Assembly: GCA_023374025.1 (NCBI GenBank)
Contig: SIJG01000232.1
Span: 1-64,000, forward strand
From: Heterodera schachtii
Taxonomy: Eukaryota; Nematoda; Chromadorea; Rhabditida; Heteroderidae
Reading direction: 5' to 3'
Length of the DNA: 64,000 bases
In this document: in pieces, positions 30,651 through 41,765 of the stretch
How the letters are laid out: each line of letters starts with the position of its first letter
Position numbering within the stretch: the stretch's first letter is position 1
Translations under genes and position numbers: made by a program
The notes under the pieces: model-generated
Databases searched by the model: none
Seen by the model: the letters and a program-made list of their open reading frames with translations, nothing else
Told to the model about the DNA's origin: nothing

Positions 30651-33600
30651 GAATATTTTAACTTGTGTATTTTCAATTTTGAGAAAAATTTGTAATTAAT
30701 TTATTTATCACCAAGAAAAAATATGAAAATTAGTACAGAGATAAAAAAAATTACCAAAAATATTATAAGCAAAAGGGTTAATACTTGGTAATTGAAAATT
30801 AAAAACTCATGTTATTTAGGTATAATTATAACAAATGTCTCAACACTTGAAAACCATAAATAAATTAAAAGAAACCAAAATACGAAGATTTATTATCGAA
30901 AAATAAGAGATTATATGAAGAAAACTAAATTTAGATTTTTTTCTTCAAGATTCTTCTAAATTCATATATTTTGAATTTGGGACTAGATAAAAAAATTACA
31001 TTTTGATCTACATTTTTTATAAAAAATGTAATGAATTAAATATTAAAAGAAAAAATGAAAAAATTACTACAAATATAATTTGTATAAAATGAAATAAAAA
31101 ATATGAAACAACTGACTAAATAAAAATCGAAAACATAAATAGAAGTTAAAAGCAATAAAATAAAGTAGTTGAAAATAATTGAAACAATAATATTTAAAAT
31201 TCATAAAAATATAAATATAATTCTGAACATTTTCAAATAAAATTAAATAAGAATAAAGAGTGAGCAAACTCCCTGAGATTTTTCCGAGTGTAATTGACTA
31301 TTTCAGAACGAGATTTTCTATCGATTTCTAATTTATTATTAACTTATGTTGGTGATTGAAGGCACAACAAATTTTTTATATTCTTTTGTATTTAAATTTT
31401 GAATAATTAAAATTCAGTTCAAATAAAGAATTCAAATAAATTTATTGTAATATTTAATAGAATGAACATTACAATTGTAAATAGAAATAAAAAAATATAT
31501 TAATTTTTATTCGCTATCCATTGTGATAATTCTTCCACCAATAATAATGATGATGAAATAAACATATCAAAAATAAAAAATCTGCAAATTGCAAACAATA
31601 ATTGGCAAAATGCTATCAATATTTAAAAAAATCAAAGAATTTTAATCTTTCTTTAAAGGGTGCGAACATTTCGTTGTGACTGTCAATATATAAATGTTTT
31701 TAATTAAATTATTAATAATTTAAATGATATTTAAATTTTTAAAAGTTACAAAATAAAAAAATGGATTTAATTAATTTATTGCAACATTTTTTAACATTAA
31801 AATTAATAAATATTCAAATAATACATGTGAAAAAAAACCATATGGAAAATTATAAAATTTTTTAATATATAAAAAATATTTATTTAAATCAAAAAATAAT
31901 TTAAATAGGAAATGCATGATTTGGAAGAAACAATAGGTGCGCTTTGTAACCTAAAATTTAAAAAATATTAACTTAAAATAAAATGCCAGTTGGGCCAACC
32001 ATTCGCCATAAATCACTGTTTGGCAGAAATATTTCTTTACCGAGTGTGTCAATCATTGCTTTTAACTAAGGAATACTAACGCCATCATCAGCGAAAAATT
32101 GAATAATTGAAATTGCACCAATTAACTGTTGGAAGATTGAAAAATATATAATAAATTCATTAATATTTAATCATAATTTTAGCGTATAAATAATATTTAA
32201 ATCGAAATGAAAACATATTTATCTTACTTATTATTTTGATATTAAATAAATAAATTATAATTATATTAAAAAATTGGAATAAGAGTAATATGCTGTAAAA
32301 AAAATATTTAATTATATATAGCAAAAAATTTTTTGTCGTTTTAACAAATCACATTACAAATATGGCAAATTATCGATTAATAATTTATATTTATTCCAAT
32401 TTTGTCTGTTGTGTCAAACCAAAAATTATTGTTAAATAATTAACATAATCAGATCTCATTTATAAGTAAAGAATGCTTTGTGGTATGAAATATAAAATAT
32501 TGTCATTGCAGAACATAGTTGAACCTTATAAAATTAAATTTGATACATTTAATTATTATGATTCTGTGGTATAAAATGCTTTATGACTGAAATAAAAAAT
32601 TGTTAATTGAATATTTAACTGTGTTTAAAACAATACAAATTATACTGATAGATGAGACAAATAATCTAAATTTAAAATGAATTACAAAATAAGAAAGTAA
32701 GTTAATACAAAGTAATACAATGCTAATAAACGAATTAATTGACTGTTGTGTCTATTCGGGCACGAACCATCATTGTTCAGGCAAATATGGATGCAATGAA
32801 AGCGAGTAATATTTAATATATTCATAATTTATATTTATTTATTTTATAGGCAATGTATTTAAAACCTTAAAATAACTACTGAAGAAGAAGTGCTCTCACA
32901 AAGCAATTTTTAATTTTAATTAATAAAATTTTTTAAATTAAATTCGAATACAATAAAGCTTAAAAAAATGTCTTACGAATAATCATAATTTTTTGAAAAA
33001 CAATCTTTTCTGCTTCCGGCAAAATTAAAGTTGACTGTATTAATGTGAAGACATGGAATTAAGTCACTTATTTTAAATTAAAACACAAATGTGTTTTTGC
33101 AGAAATATATCGCCAATAAAATTAGTTTTATTGAGTCGGCTTAAACTAATTTGCTAGAATGATTAGAAAACAAAAATTCTTTACTCAAATGATTAAAAAA
33201 ATACATATCCCAGCCATGATTTAAAGACATAAATTTGTTTAAACCAGATTTAATGTAAATTTTCTGATGCTATTTAGACGAGCTTTGAACCCTTTTCACA
33301 GATATGAGAAAAATTATAAAATATTGTGCATCTTTACTTGGCCACCAGAAAACGACGAAATTTGGAATTTTTTCTTTGTTTTTATTTTTATTTTTTAAAT
33401 AAACAAATTATATAAATTTAATAAAATATCATTAATAAATTTCAGTGCTATTTAATTTTTTTCTATAATGTAACGCAAATTTGTGCACTATCCAGCAGTA
33501 TCGTCAACCTTTAATCCAAAAATTTAAAATCATTACTAAGTATTTGCTAAATTATTTAAATTTTCATTTAGTTTTATATTTAATTTTTATCTATTTTTAT

Positions 33601-34433
33601 TAAATTTATCAAACAATTTTATTGGCAATGCTGATCATTAAGACGGTTGATTCCTGAATAAATTGTTTATAAAGTATATCTTACCTAACGAATTAGTTGA
33701 AATAATATTACATTACTCTTATGAAAGTTAATGATTTTTTATATCTTTATTATAATTAACATTTTCATTTCTTAATACCTTGATTTATGTATTAGCTTAT
33801 GGTACGCGCTTTTCAAGCAAATGCATGCTTTTTTCAAGTATTATTTTTCAGTAGGATGTAAATATATTAATGATATTACATAATTTTTGAAATTTTTATT
33901 TCAATGTAATAAATTTATCCAAAATAATTGTTATTTATTTAAAGATTAACAAAGTTTATTAATTTGTCATCTTTGTGTTCCATTTTAAAGATTATTATTT
34001 TCTCTTTTTTTCCAATTTAAAAGTATTATTAACTTTAACTTGGATTTAATTTGGGGTTAACCTTGGCATATTTATTTTTAAAAATTTATAAATAATCTAG
34101 TAAATAAAATTGATATATTAAAGTGGGTTTATAATTTAATTGGTTGTTTGTAATATTTTATTTATTTATTTATTTTAAATATAATTTAAAAAAAAAGTCA
34201 CCAGAAGGATGAAAATCACTTACTCTAAGTGAAAACCACTTACTCTGACGACTATTCAGATAAAAGTGTCGTTGAGTAAGTGAGAAAAATGAAAGATAAA
34301 AGAAAAAAAAACTTTGGTAAAATAGCTTGATGTAGTAGAAATATAATTTTTTAATTGAATTCGTATTTTTTTGAAGAAATTGCTTTGAGGTGTCTGTCAC
34401 AATTATTTATTGGAAATTTGGGGGAGTCGTTTT
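30651..34433. other. AT-rich DNA, no supported gene
   Basis: 32050-32135 resembles part of exon 2 of the 30.2-kb gene (ATCAGCGAAAAATTGA.., TTAACTGTTGG) and is a remnant. The frames 31067-31267 and 34170-34400 are low-complexity. I see nothing else. Confidence 0.4.
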
Positions 34434-34658
34434 TCATAGGTTTGCATGTGAAATGACGGCAGTGAATTTGAAATGGGGGTCATTTTTTGTTGAATTTGGG
34501 ATGTCCGACCGTTCAATAATCGTTCCTGCGTAGATCATCCAATCTTTGCCGTCTTTTAGCTTCTCCGTACATTCTTTCTGCAACTGTCGACGTGCATCCA
34601 ATTCGGCCTTTGTAATCAATTTTTCTTTATTTTCTTTAAATTTTAATAGGTCTCTTTT
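34434..34658 (-). CDS. Terminal exon of an unrecognised conserved-looking gene
   Basis: 75 codons open from just after a TAG at 34659 (usable as AG acceptor) to TGA at 34434-34436. Composition is near normal: LITKAELDARRQLQKECTEK, then LKDGKDWMIYAGTIIERSD and a short tail. An AATAAA polyadenylation signal lies 23 nt past the stop (minus strand, 34406-34411), which supports a real 3' end. The in-frame TTG at 34619 is not a start. Predicted soluble and charged with one amphipathic helix; family unknown. The exon at 35281-35499 on the same strand may be upstream in the same gene. Confidence 0.5.
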   Translation of the reverse strand, partial: KRDLLKFKENKEKLITKAELDARRQLQKECTEKLKDGKDWMIYAGTIIERSDIPNSTKNDPHFKFTAVISHANL

Positions 34659-35280
34659 CTATTTTTTTTTTTGTTTTTTAAATATAAATATTGTCGTATT
34701 TTCATATAAACCGTGATCAGTTACATTTTTTCTGTAATCGGCATTTTGAAATAATTATTTGCGTTTAATTTACCTCGGTAGTATTTTTTTCAAATAATTT
34801 TTTACATTTCTTTGCTTTCTTTGTTTTTGGTTAATTATTTTTCTTTAAAGTATTTTAATCTATTTTTAATAAGCTAACAGTCTGAACGCGATTTTATCTG
34901 TTAAAATTCCTTTTTTAACCTTTTGGTTCTTTTCGTAGAATTTTTGAAATTACTTTGAACAATATTAATGCTTTTATTGTTTTTAAAAATTTTTATTCCA
35001 CATAATTATTTCGTGGCTCACAAAATAAATAAAACTTTAAATTTTTGTATTGATAAATTATGAAAAAAATATTAATTGATTATTTTTAAAAATAAAATAT
35101 AGATTGATTAAGAGAAGCCAGAATTTTTAATATAAATCCTAATTTTAAATATTGAAAGAAAATAATTTTTATTGATTAATTTGTTATTCATTTTGTTCCT
35201 AAGATTCTTAATGTGCAGTTCCTCTCCTTCTTTTGAAAGGCCAATGATTTCTTTTCAGATATTTATAATAAAAAAACTTG

Positions 35281-35499
35281 TTAAAATGAATTTAAGGGGT
35301 TTATGACACTTTTAATACTTGGCAAAGCAATCTTTATCAAATGGAATTTCATCACTGTCTTATTATTGCTATCATCGTTTAATGAATTCTTCTGATAAAA
35401 ATTGTTTATTCTCTTTTTATATTCATTTTCTTGCAGAGTATATTTCGAATTGCTATTATGAGATAAATCATCAGGAGTAAAGAGGTTATGATTATTTTT
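35281..35499 (-). CDS. Exon-like frame, probably same gene as 34434-34658
   Basis: 73 codons open on the minus strand: ..LFTPDDLSHNSNSKYTLQEN, EYKKRINNFYQKNSLNDDSN and a short tail to TAA at 35281-35283. In the same frame, after two stops, ..EKKSLAFQKKERNCTLRI.. continues to 35188. Either a 27-nt-scale intron or decay separates them. A decayed paralogue of the front part is at about 41700-41765. No ATG in a suitable place. Confidence 0.35.
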   Translation of the reverse strand, partial: KNNHNLFTPDDLSHNSNSKYTLQENEYKKRINNFYQKNSLNDDSNNKTVMKFHLIKIALPSIKSVINPLNSF

Positions 35500-36535
35500 T
35501 CATCTTATTTATAATATTAATTTTGTTTTTGTTTGATTTTTTATCAATACCTTTGCGTTTTTATGAAAATTTATTTATTTATTCCTATTAATTTTTTCTT
35601 AATTCTTTATATATTTTATCTTCATTAAATTCTAAATTTGACAAATTTTTTTAAAAATTTATTTTGCTTATTCATATATGCTTTAAAAAGATTGAGCCGC
35701 AATTTAGTTGATAAATAGTATATAAATATTACTAAGTAAGGTCTAGTGAAACAAAGAAATATGAACTAAAATATTATATAAAATAACGAAGCTAAAAACA
35801 TTGATAAAATTTCGAAATATAATAATTTTGAATTTTGAATTTTTTTTCAAACGCTCTTTTTCAAGTACATCTTGAATTTATGAATTTTTCAAAATTTCCA
35901 AAACGAGGGCTCAATTTTTGTTTTATAAGTTATATTCTCACATATTTCTATAGTTTTTTTTATGAATTACAACGCATTCATTTATTTCTAGGTTATTACA
36001 GATTTTTATTCATTGATTTGATGAGTGGGAGGATTATTTATATTATACAACTTTCTAATTTATCGCGATGAGAAAATTAAAAAAGATCTTCGTAAGTCAA
36101 TTTCGTGTTTCTTTTTCCAAGTCTTATTTTCTCTATAATTTTATATAACACAAAAAATACGAATTTTTAACTTGGTTTGAAGCTTCTAGCTTGAACTTTT
36201 TGGTGCCTTTTTTCAATCGCACCGCCGGACCCCAAGTTTACCTTCATTTTTGAAATTTTAATCCCAAAACGGCTAGAAAAAGCAATAGCTTTTTTAGATT
36301 TAAAAAACGATGCTGTGTTGAAATTATTTTGTAAATATGAAATTGATCAAAAAATTTAAAATTTAAATTTTCAGTGTGTATCCATTTGAACAGATAACAT
36401 TAAGTTGAAAAATATAATTAAGATCGTCTTTCAAATAATTGCCGTATGAAAATAAAAAATAATGAAGAAAAATATTCTAAAGAAAATAAATGCTTGGCAA
36501 AGTGAAACAAAAAAATCTTGAATCTTTAAAAATAA
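35500..36535. other. AT-rich DNA
   Basis: No gene supported. 36180-36260 carries a GC-richer motif (GCACCGCCGGACCCC) also found at 62270. The frame 35835-36071 is low-complexity. Confidence 0.4.
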
Positions 36536-37026
36536 TTACAACATTATAAAAGAAACAAAATTTTTAAAAATAATAACATTTAAATTAAATAATAGATTTA
36601 AATTTTTTTGTATAAAATTCATCTATTTGAAATTTCTTATGTAAGAAAAATAAGGCATATCCGTGAAAATACATAAAATAAGTATAAATATTTGTTGACT
36701 AAACATCATTGCTTAATTTAAACGAAGCAATGGACAAATGGCACGAATCAACAATAATCATAAACTACGAAGCAAGAGTTAAAAAAATGTTTTAAAACAT
36801 TATTTATAAATTATAATTATGAAAAACATCCTTTATTCGACTTCGCAAAAAACAAAATCAAAAAAAAATTAAGAACTTTAAAACACTTCTTACTTAAAAC
36901 AACAAATAAGAATTACTGAGAATATTTATGTTTAGTATTAATTTACAATAAAATAATAACCTAAGGAAATATTAATATAAAATTAAAGATTTTCAATAAA
37001 AATGAAAATTACATGACAAATTGAAA
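36536..37026. repeat. 491-bp direct repeat, left of the Helitron
   Basis: Aligns without gaps to 39833-40323 (constant offset 3297); I saw a single mismatch (C at 36671). AT-rich host-like DNA with no gene. Its right end abuts the first base of the Helitron fragment. Confidence 0.9.
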
Positions 37027-37027
37027 G

Positions 37028-39466
37028 CTATTTGCGTATGGTAACAAGGCAAATATAAAATATGCACTAAAGTACCCATTCAAAGGTCCTGGACATTGTT
37101 ATGTCGAGTGCAAAGAAGAGTCCGGCAACAAAATCGGTATCGATGAGCCGGCTCAATATGCCAAAATGAACTTCCGTGGTGCTACGGAGGCATATGCCGT
37201 TGTTAACTCAACACCATATGTTCGGCTTTCGCACCACGTTGTCAAATTGAAGATTCATTTGCCAAATCAACAGCCCATTGTATATAGGGCTTTCCAGCTG
37301 GTGAGCAAAGCTCAGCAAATCCAGCAAGGCACACTGCCGGAAACACAATGCTCAGCCTATTGGAAACAATGGCAAAATGAATGGCGGCATGATCCTAAAT
37401 TCAAGGACATGCTTTTCGAAAAAGTGCCGGAACAATTCCGATGGGATAAAGACAAATGGGTTCTTTACAAAAGGAAGCCCATCAAAAGGCCTCCAATTGG
37501 TCGAATTGTCCCTGTCCCACCGAAGGATCCGGAAAGATTTGCGCTATATTCGCTTATGCGCCACTTTCCCGGTGACCCTGACCATCTTAAAATGGTAAAT
37601 GGTCAGCCTTGTACCTCTTTCACTGATGCTGCAATAAGGCACGGTCTTCTTGAGGATGACAAAATTTGGGATAAAACACTCGCTGAGGCAGCGTTGTCAC
37701 GATGGCCTGATCAAATGAGGTGGCTCTTCATGAGCATCCTCGTTTATGGCCAGCCCAGTAATGCCGTCGAATTGTGGAACAAGTACAAAGACCAAATGTA
37801 CTTTCCTCAAGGCATTACCACACCGGCACAACGCCAAGCAGCAGAGCTTGAAGCCCTAGCCGACATTGATTGGCGGCTGCACAGCTGCTTTAACTTAAGC
37901 TGTGTGCATTTTGGCCTGCCAGACCCACCAAACTCAATTGCCAAAAATACAAATGCGGCAATTAATGAGTTTTTCTTTGGCGATGATGATTTGAATTTGC
38001 CGCCTGGCCAACCAAATCCTCGGCCTCAGCAAAACGCTCCTCCGCCACTCAACACCGACCAACAAACGGTCTTTGATGCTGTTGTTAAGGCAATTCAGTC
38101 GGACCCAAGGGATGCGACTGTACCTCGTCGATTCTTTATATTCGGCGACGGAGGGACCGGGAAAACATTTCTGTTTGGCCAAATTATAAGGCGATTGCGG
38201 AAGGCTCCATATAATCACAAAGTTCTTGCCACGGCATCCACTGGGTGTGCAGCTATTTTGCTGCCGTATGGGAAGACAGCCCATTCCACCTTCCGACTGG
38301 GCAGAGATGTGTCGCTGGACAAGCTTCCAAGCATTCCGCTTGAGAGCTTCTTTGCCCGACGGATTCGTGAGGCACAACTCATCATTATTGATGAGATCAC
38401 CATGCTTCACAATACGGTGATTGAGGTCATTGACCGTGTGTGCAAAGAAATGGCAATTCCCCAGTACAAGGACCTTCCCTTCGGAGGAAAGACGGTCATT
38501 TTCAGCGGTGACTTCAAACAGTCACTGCCGGTCGTGCCCCATGAAGGCATAACCGCAAAAGTTACGGCCTGCTTTCAAACTTCTCCGTTGTTTCGTCAAT
38601 TCACCACAATGAAATTGACCATCAACCAGAGATTAGGCCAAGGCCAGCAAGCGTACTTGCAAATGTGCCGCCAAATTGGGCTCGGAGAGACCGGAGAACA
38701 CTTCTGGATTCCTCCGCAGTACATCGTAAAGAGCAGGGAAGAGCTGATAAACTTTGTTTATCCAAACTTTCAACAACTCCTTGGCAATGACAAGGAGCTG
38801 CTCAACCGTTTGATACTCGCCCCGCACATTGATACGTGCGACGAAGTCAACGAAATGATGATGGCGAATGTGCCAGGTCAAGTGCGGGAATATTTGTCCA
38901 CGGACAAACCTCTTGACGATCGCCCATTGGACATCGATGAGATCGAGTCCGAAGTGGCAGCATTGAACAGACGCACAGACTCTGGGATGCCTCCCCACTG
39001 TCTGCGACTAAAGGTCGGAAGCGTTGTTGTCCTCCTTATCAACAAAAGTGATAGGGAAGGGCTGATCAATGGCACACGCATTGTCCTCGAAGAACTTGGC
39101 GATGATCGCCTTGTCGGTCGTGTAATCAATAGCAATGCTATTGGTGGCCAAGTGAGGTTTTTCCTTGAAAGATCTCGCAATGTTTTCGAGGACAAAACGC
39201 CTGGTGGGCTGAAATACGAGCGTTTGCAGTTCCCAATTAAGCCTGCATTCGCTATGACCATTCAAAAAGGTCAGGGCCAAACAATCCGCACTGTCGGCAT
39301 TGACCTGGAAAGGGAAGTATTTACCCATGGTCAATTATATACTGCCTTTTCAAGGGCAACAGACGGAAACAATGTCCGTGTGCATGCTCCAAAAAGGGAG
39401 ATCGATGCCCAAGGTCAAGCGAAAGTGCTGAACATTGTGGCCAAAAACATGCTCAAATTGCAATAA
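37028..39466 (+). CDS. Helitron Rep/helicase protein, C-terminal part (PIF1-like helicase)
   Basis: The frame is open from the element's left edge (about 813 codons); the first ATG is at 37166, giving 766 residues. The start is a remnant of the Rep domain: ..ANIKYALKYPFKGPGH.., then a region ending VKLKIHLPNQQPIVY, typical of Helitron Rep/helicases. The SF1 helicase follows. With residue 1 at 37166, Walker A GDGGTGKT is at 327-334, Walker B DEITM at 409-413, motif III GDFKQSLPV from 448 and QKGQGQT at 700-706. The C-terminal LYTAFSRA closes the protein at TAA 39464-39466. In intact elements the Rep domain nicks DNA and the 5'-3' helicase unwinds it for rolling-circle transposition. Here the helicase half looks intact and frame-clean, which implies recent arrival, but without the nuclease it cannot act alone. 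Confidence 0.9.
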   Translation, partial: LFAYGNKANIKYALKYPFKGPGHCYVECKEESGNKIGIDEPAQYAKMNFRGATEAYAVVNSTPYVRLSHHVVKLKIHLPNQQPIVYRAFQLVSKAQQIQQGTLPETQCSAYWKQWQNEWRHDPKFKDMLFEKVPEQFRWDKDKWVLYKRKPIKRPPIGRIVPVPPKDPERFALYSLMRHFPGDPDHLKMVNGQPCTSFTDAAIRHGLLEDDKIWDKTLAEAALSRWPDQMRWLFMSILVYGQPSNAVELWNKYKDQMYFPQGITTPAQRQAAELEALADIDWRLHSCFNLSCVHFGLPDPPNSIAKNTNAAINEFFFGDDDLNLPPGQPNPRPQQNAPPPLNTDQQTVFDAVVKAIQSDPRDATVPRRFFIFGDGGTGKTFLFGQIIRRLRKAPYNHKVLATASTGCAAILLPYGKTAHSTFRLGRDVSLDKLPSIPLESFFARRIREAQLIIIDEITMLHNTVIEVIDRVCKEMAIPQYKDLPFGGKTVIFSGDFKQSLPVVPHEGITAKVTACFQTSPLFRQFTTMKLTINQRLGQGQQAYLQMCRQIGLGETGEHFWIPPQYIVKSREELINFVYPNFQQLLGNDKELLNRLILAPHIDTCDEVNEMMMANVPGQVREYLSTDKPLDDRPLDIDEIESEVAALNRRTDSGMPPHCLRLKVGSVVVLLINKSDREGLINGTRIVLEELGDDRLVGRVINSNAIGGQVRFFLERSRNVFEDKTPGGLKYERLQFPIKPAFAMTIQKGQGQTIRTVGIDLEREVFTHGQLYTAFSRATDGNNVRVHAPKREIDAQGQAKVLNIVAKNMLKLQ

Positions 39467-39828
39467 GAGCAATCCAAGCCAGCTTGGCATGCCAACTTCA
39501 TTACACAAAGCCTTGGATATCTATTGCATAAATCAAACGAGCTATAGTCCAGTGTGTGCGGTACAGTTCCGATGCCGCCCCATTCTCACCTGCACTTAAA
39601 TATGGATATAAAGTACTGCCACCTGGACTAAGGGAGGGAGGAGGGATGACGTGCGAGTTAGGGCACTTCCGGTTTCCATTGCACTGAAATACGCAATGTG
39701 TCAGCTCATTACTGAGTGAAACCAAGTGCATGTCGGCTGACGCAAAAACCCTAACACAAGCCTAGGTAGCGAAGCTCAAGAAGCGCGAAGCGCTTTAAGC
39801 ACCCCAGAAACACGTAAGCACACACCCG
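39467..39828. other. Helitron 3' non-coding tail
   Basis: GC-balanced, no gene on either strand (the minus frame 39501-39731 is fortuitous). It leads to the terminal hairpin and CTAG. Confidence 0.7.
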
Positions 39829-39832
39829 CTAG

Positions 39833-40323
39833 TTACAACATTATAAAAGAAACAAAATTTTTAAAAATAATAACATTTAAATTAAATAATAGATTTAAAT
39901 TTTTTTGTATAAAATTCATCTATTTGAAATTTCTTATGTAAGAAAAATAAGGCATATCCGTGAAAATAAATAAAATAAGTATAAATATTTGTTGACTAAA
40001 CATCATTGCTTAATTTAAACGAAGCAATGGACAAATGGCACGAATCAACAATAATCATAAACTACGAAGCAAGAGTTAAAAAAATGTTTTAAAACATTAT
40101 TTATAAATTATAATTATGAAAAACATCCTTTATTCGACTTCGCAAAAAACAAAATCAAAAAAAAATTAAGAACTTTAAAACACTTCTTACTTAAAACAAC
40201 AAATAAGAATTACTGAGAATATTTATGTTTAGTATTAATTTACAATAAAATAATAACCTAAGGAAATATTAATATAAAATTAAAGATTTTCAATAAAAAT
40301 GAAAATTACATGACAAATTGAAA
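39833..40323. repeat. 491-bp direct repeat, right of the Helitron
   Basis: Starts with the first base after the Helitron's terminal CTAG and reproduces 36536-37026. Confidence 0.9.
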
Positions 40324-41699
40324 AAAGGTTTTGACACATAAAAATTTTTTCAAAAAATAATCTAATTGGAAAAAGATTTTATAAATCAGTCGAATATTTC
40401 ACAAGAACAAACCTAAAAAGTAAAAAAAAAAAAAGAATTTTAGTTTGATGATTATCTTAAAAAATTATTATTTTGCGAAATCAAGCTTACCTATTTACTA
40501 GAAAATCGTTTCAAAATTCGGCGTAACTGCAAAAAATGCAAAAATTTATAAAAAGCCAAATAAAATAGCTTATGATTATTTTAGTAATACTAAAAATGGT
40601 ATATAAGGAAAAACACCTATTTTTTATTGAAAAATAATATTTAAATTTTAAATTTGTGTTTTTATAGAATTATATGTATTCATGTCACGTCACACGTAGT
40701 CTGTCCGTCCGGAGCAAAACATAAAATTTATAATGATATATTAGTGGTCACGAAACAAATACGGTAGGTATTATCTTGTTTTTTGTATAGTCGTTTCTGT
40801 ATTTTTATTTTATATCTATTAATTATAATAAATTATTTGTACCGAACAATTCCATTAATTAATTTTGTTTAAGATTGATGCTTTGATGATTTAAATTAAT
40901 ATACTGTGCAAAAGTTTTTCCGTTGCTTTTGCACAAGAAATCTCGTATGTTTAGATTTTATGGATTTGATTGAATGTTTTTTTTTGTACATGGAATTTGT
41001 GAAAACTGCCAAAAAATAATATGTGAAGTTTTTTTGAACTTTAGTTGATACGTAAATTACTCCATGCCGAGTTTATTTGTTCCGACTACTAAATCACTAT
41101 ATTAATCATTTGGATGATGATCGATCATTCATATCACTTTCAGTAGATCGGAAAATTTTCAGGAATTTCTTTGTTTATTCTCTAAATGCGTTAAATATTT
41201 TTGTAAAATTAATTGGTCTTAAAAATATTAAAATATAAATAGACAAACTTTAATATATGGAAAAACAAATGCATATATTCCAAATTTATTAAACTTCCAT
41301 ATAATATGATAACTAAAAATTTAAGCAATGCATTTGAATAAAAATTCTGCAATAATTTCTTTAATTTTTGAATACATTTTAGTTTAATTAATAACATTCA
41401 TTGTTATTTATCTTTATTTTATTTTTAATTTTATTTCCCATATTTATTTGTATAAAATTTTTAATAATTTATTATTGACAATGGTTTCAGTTTTAAATGA
41501 TTTTTTTATTCTTATTTTTCAATATGGTTGAATATAAATATTAATGATTCTTTTACAAATCTCTTATTGTAAAGCTACCGAAGCTCATTTTTTTCTATTA
41601 TTCGATCATTATCAGAAATCTCGAGGAATTCCTGGCGGTGTCATCCGAATCAGGTTCTCGTGATTTTCTTTATGTATATCATTTATTTTTATTATTGTA
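40324..41699. other. AT-rich DNA
   Basis: No gene supported. 40680-40760 is slightly GC-richer (TCACGTCACACGTAG..) without a clear frame. Confidence 0.4.
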
Positions 41700-41765
41700 A
41701 ATTCTTACAAAGATTATTTATTTGAATTGCTGTTATAAGAATCACCTCTGGAGTAAAATGGTTAT
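41700..41765 (-). pseudogene. Decayed paralogue of the exon at 35281-35499
   Basis: The minus strand reads NHFTPE then shifts frame, matching NLFTPDD of the 35.3-kb exon at the nucleotide level over about 45-60 bp. It shows a second, degraded member of that gene. Confidence 0.4.

Larger units (their letters stand above)
37027..39832 (+). mobile_element. 5'-truncated Helitron
   Basis: A 2.8-kb block with balanced base composition amid AT-rich DNA. The left end starts inside the Rep region of the Rep/helicase protein, so the 5' terminus and the rolling-circle nuclease motifs are missing. The right end has a Helitron-type terminus: a perfect 6-bp-stem hairpin AAGCGC-GAA-GCGCTT (39781-39795), then 33 nt, then CTAG at 39829-39832, followed by T. 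Identical 491-bp sequences flank both ends, which is not the usual footprint of Helitrons (these insert between A and T without target duplication). Confidence 0.85.

Noticed and set aside
37934..39731. Minus-strand frames of 60-160 codons under the Helitron helicase, and the frame at 39501
   Set aside because: Shadows of a GC-balanced coding region on the other strand, or frames in the element's tail, with no domains.
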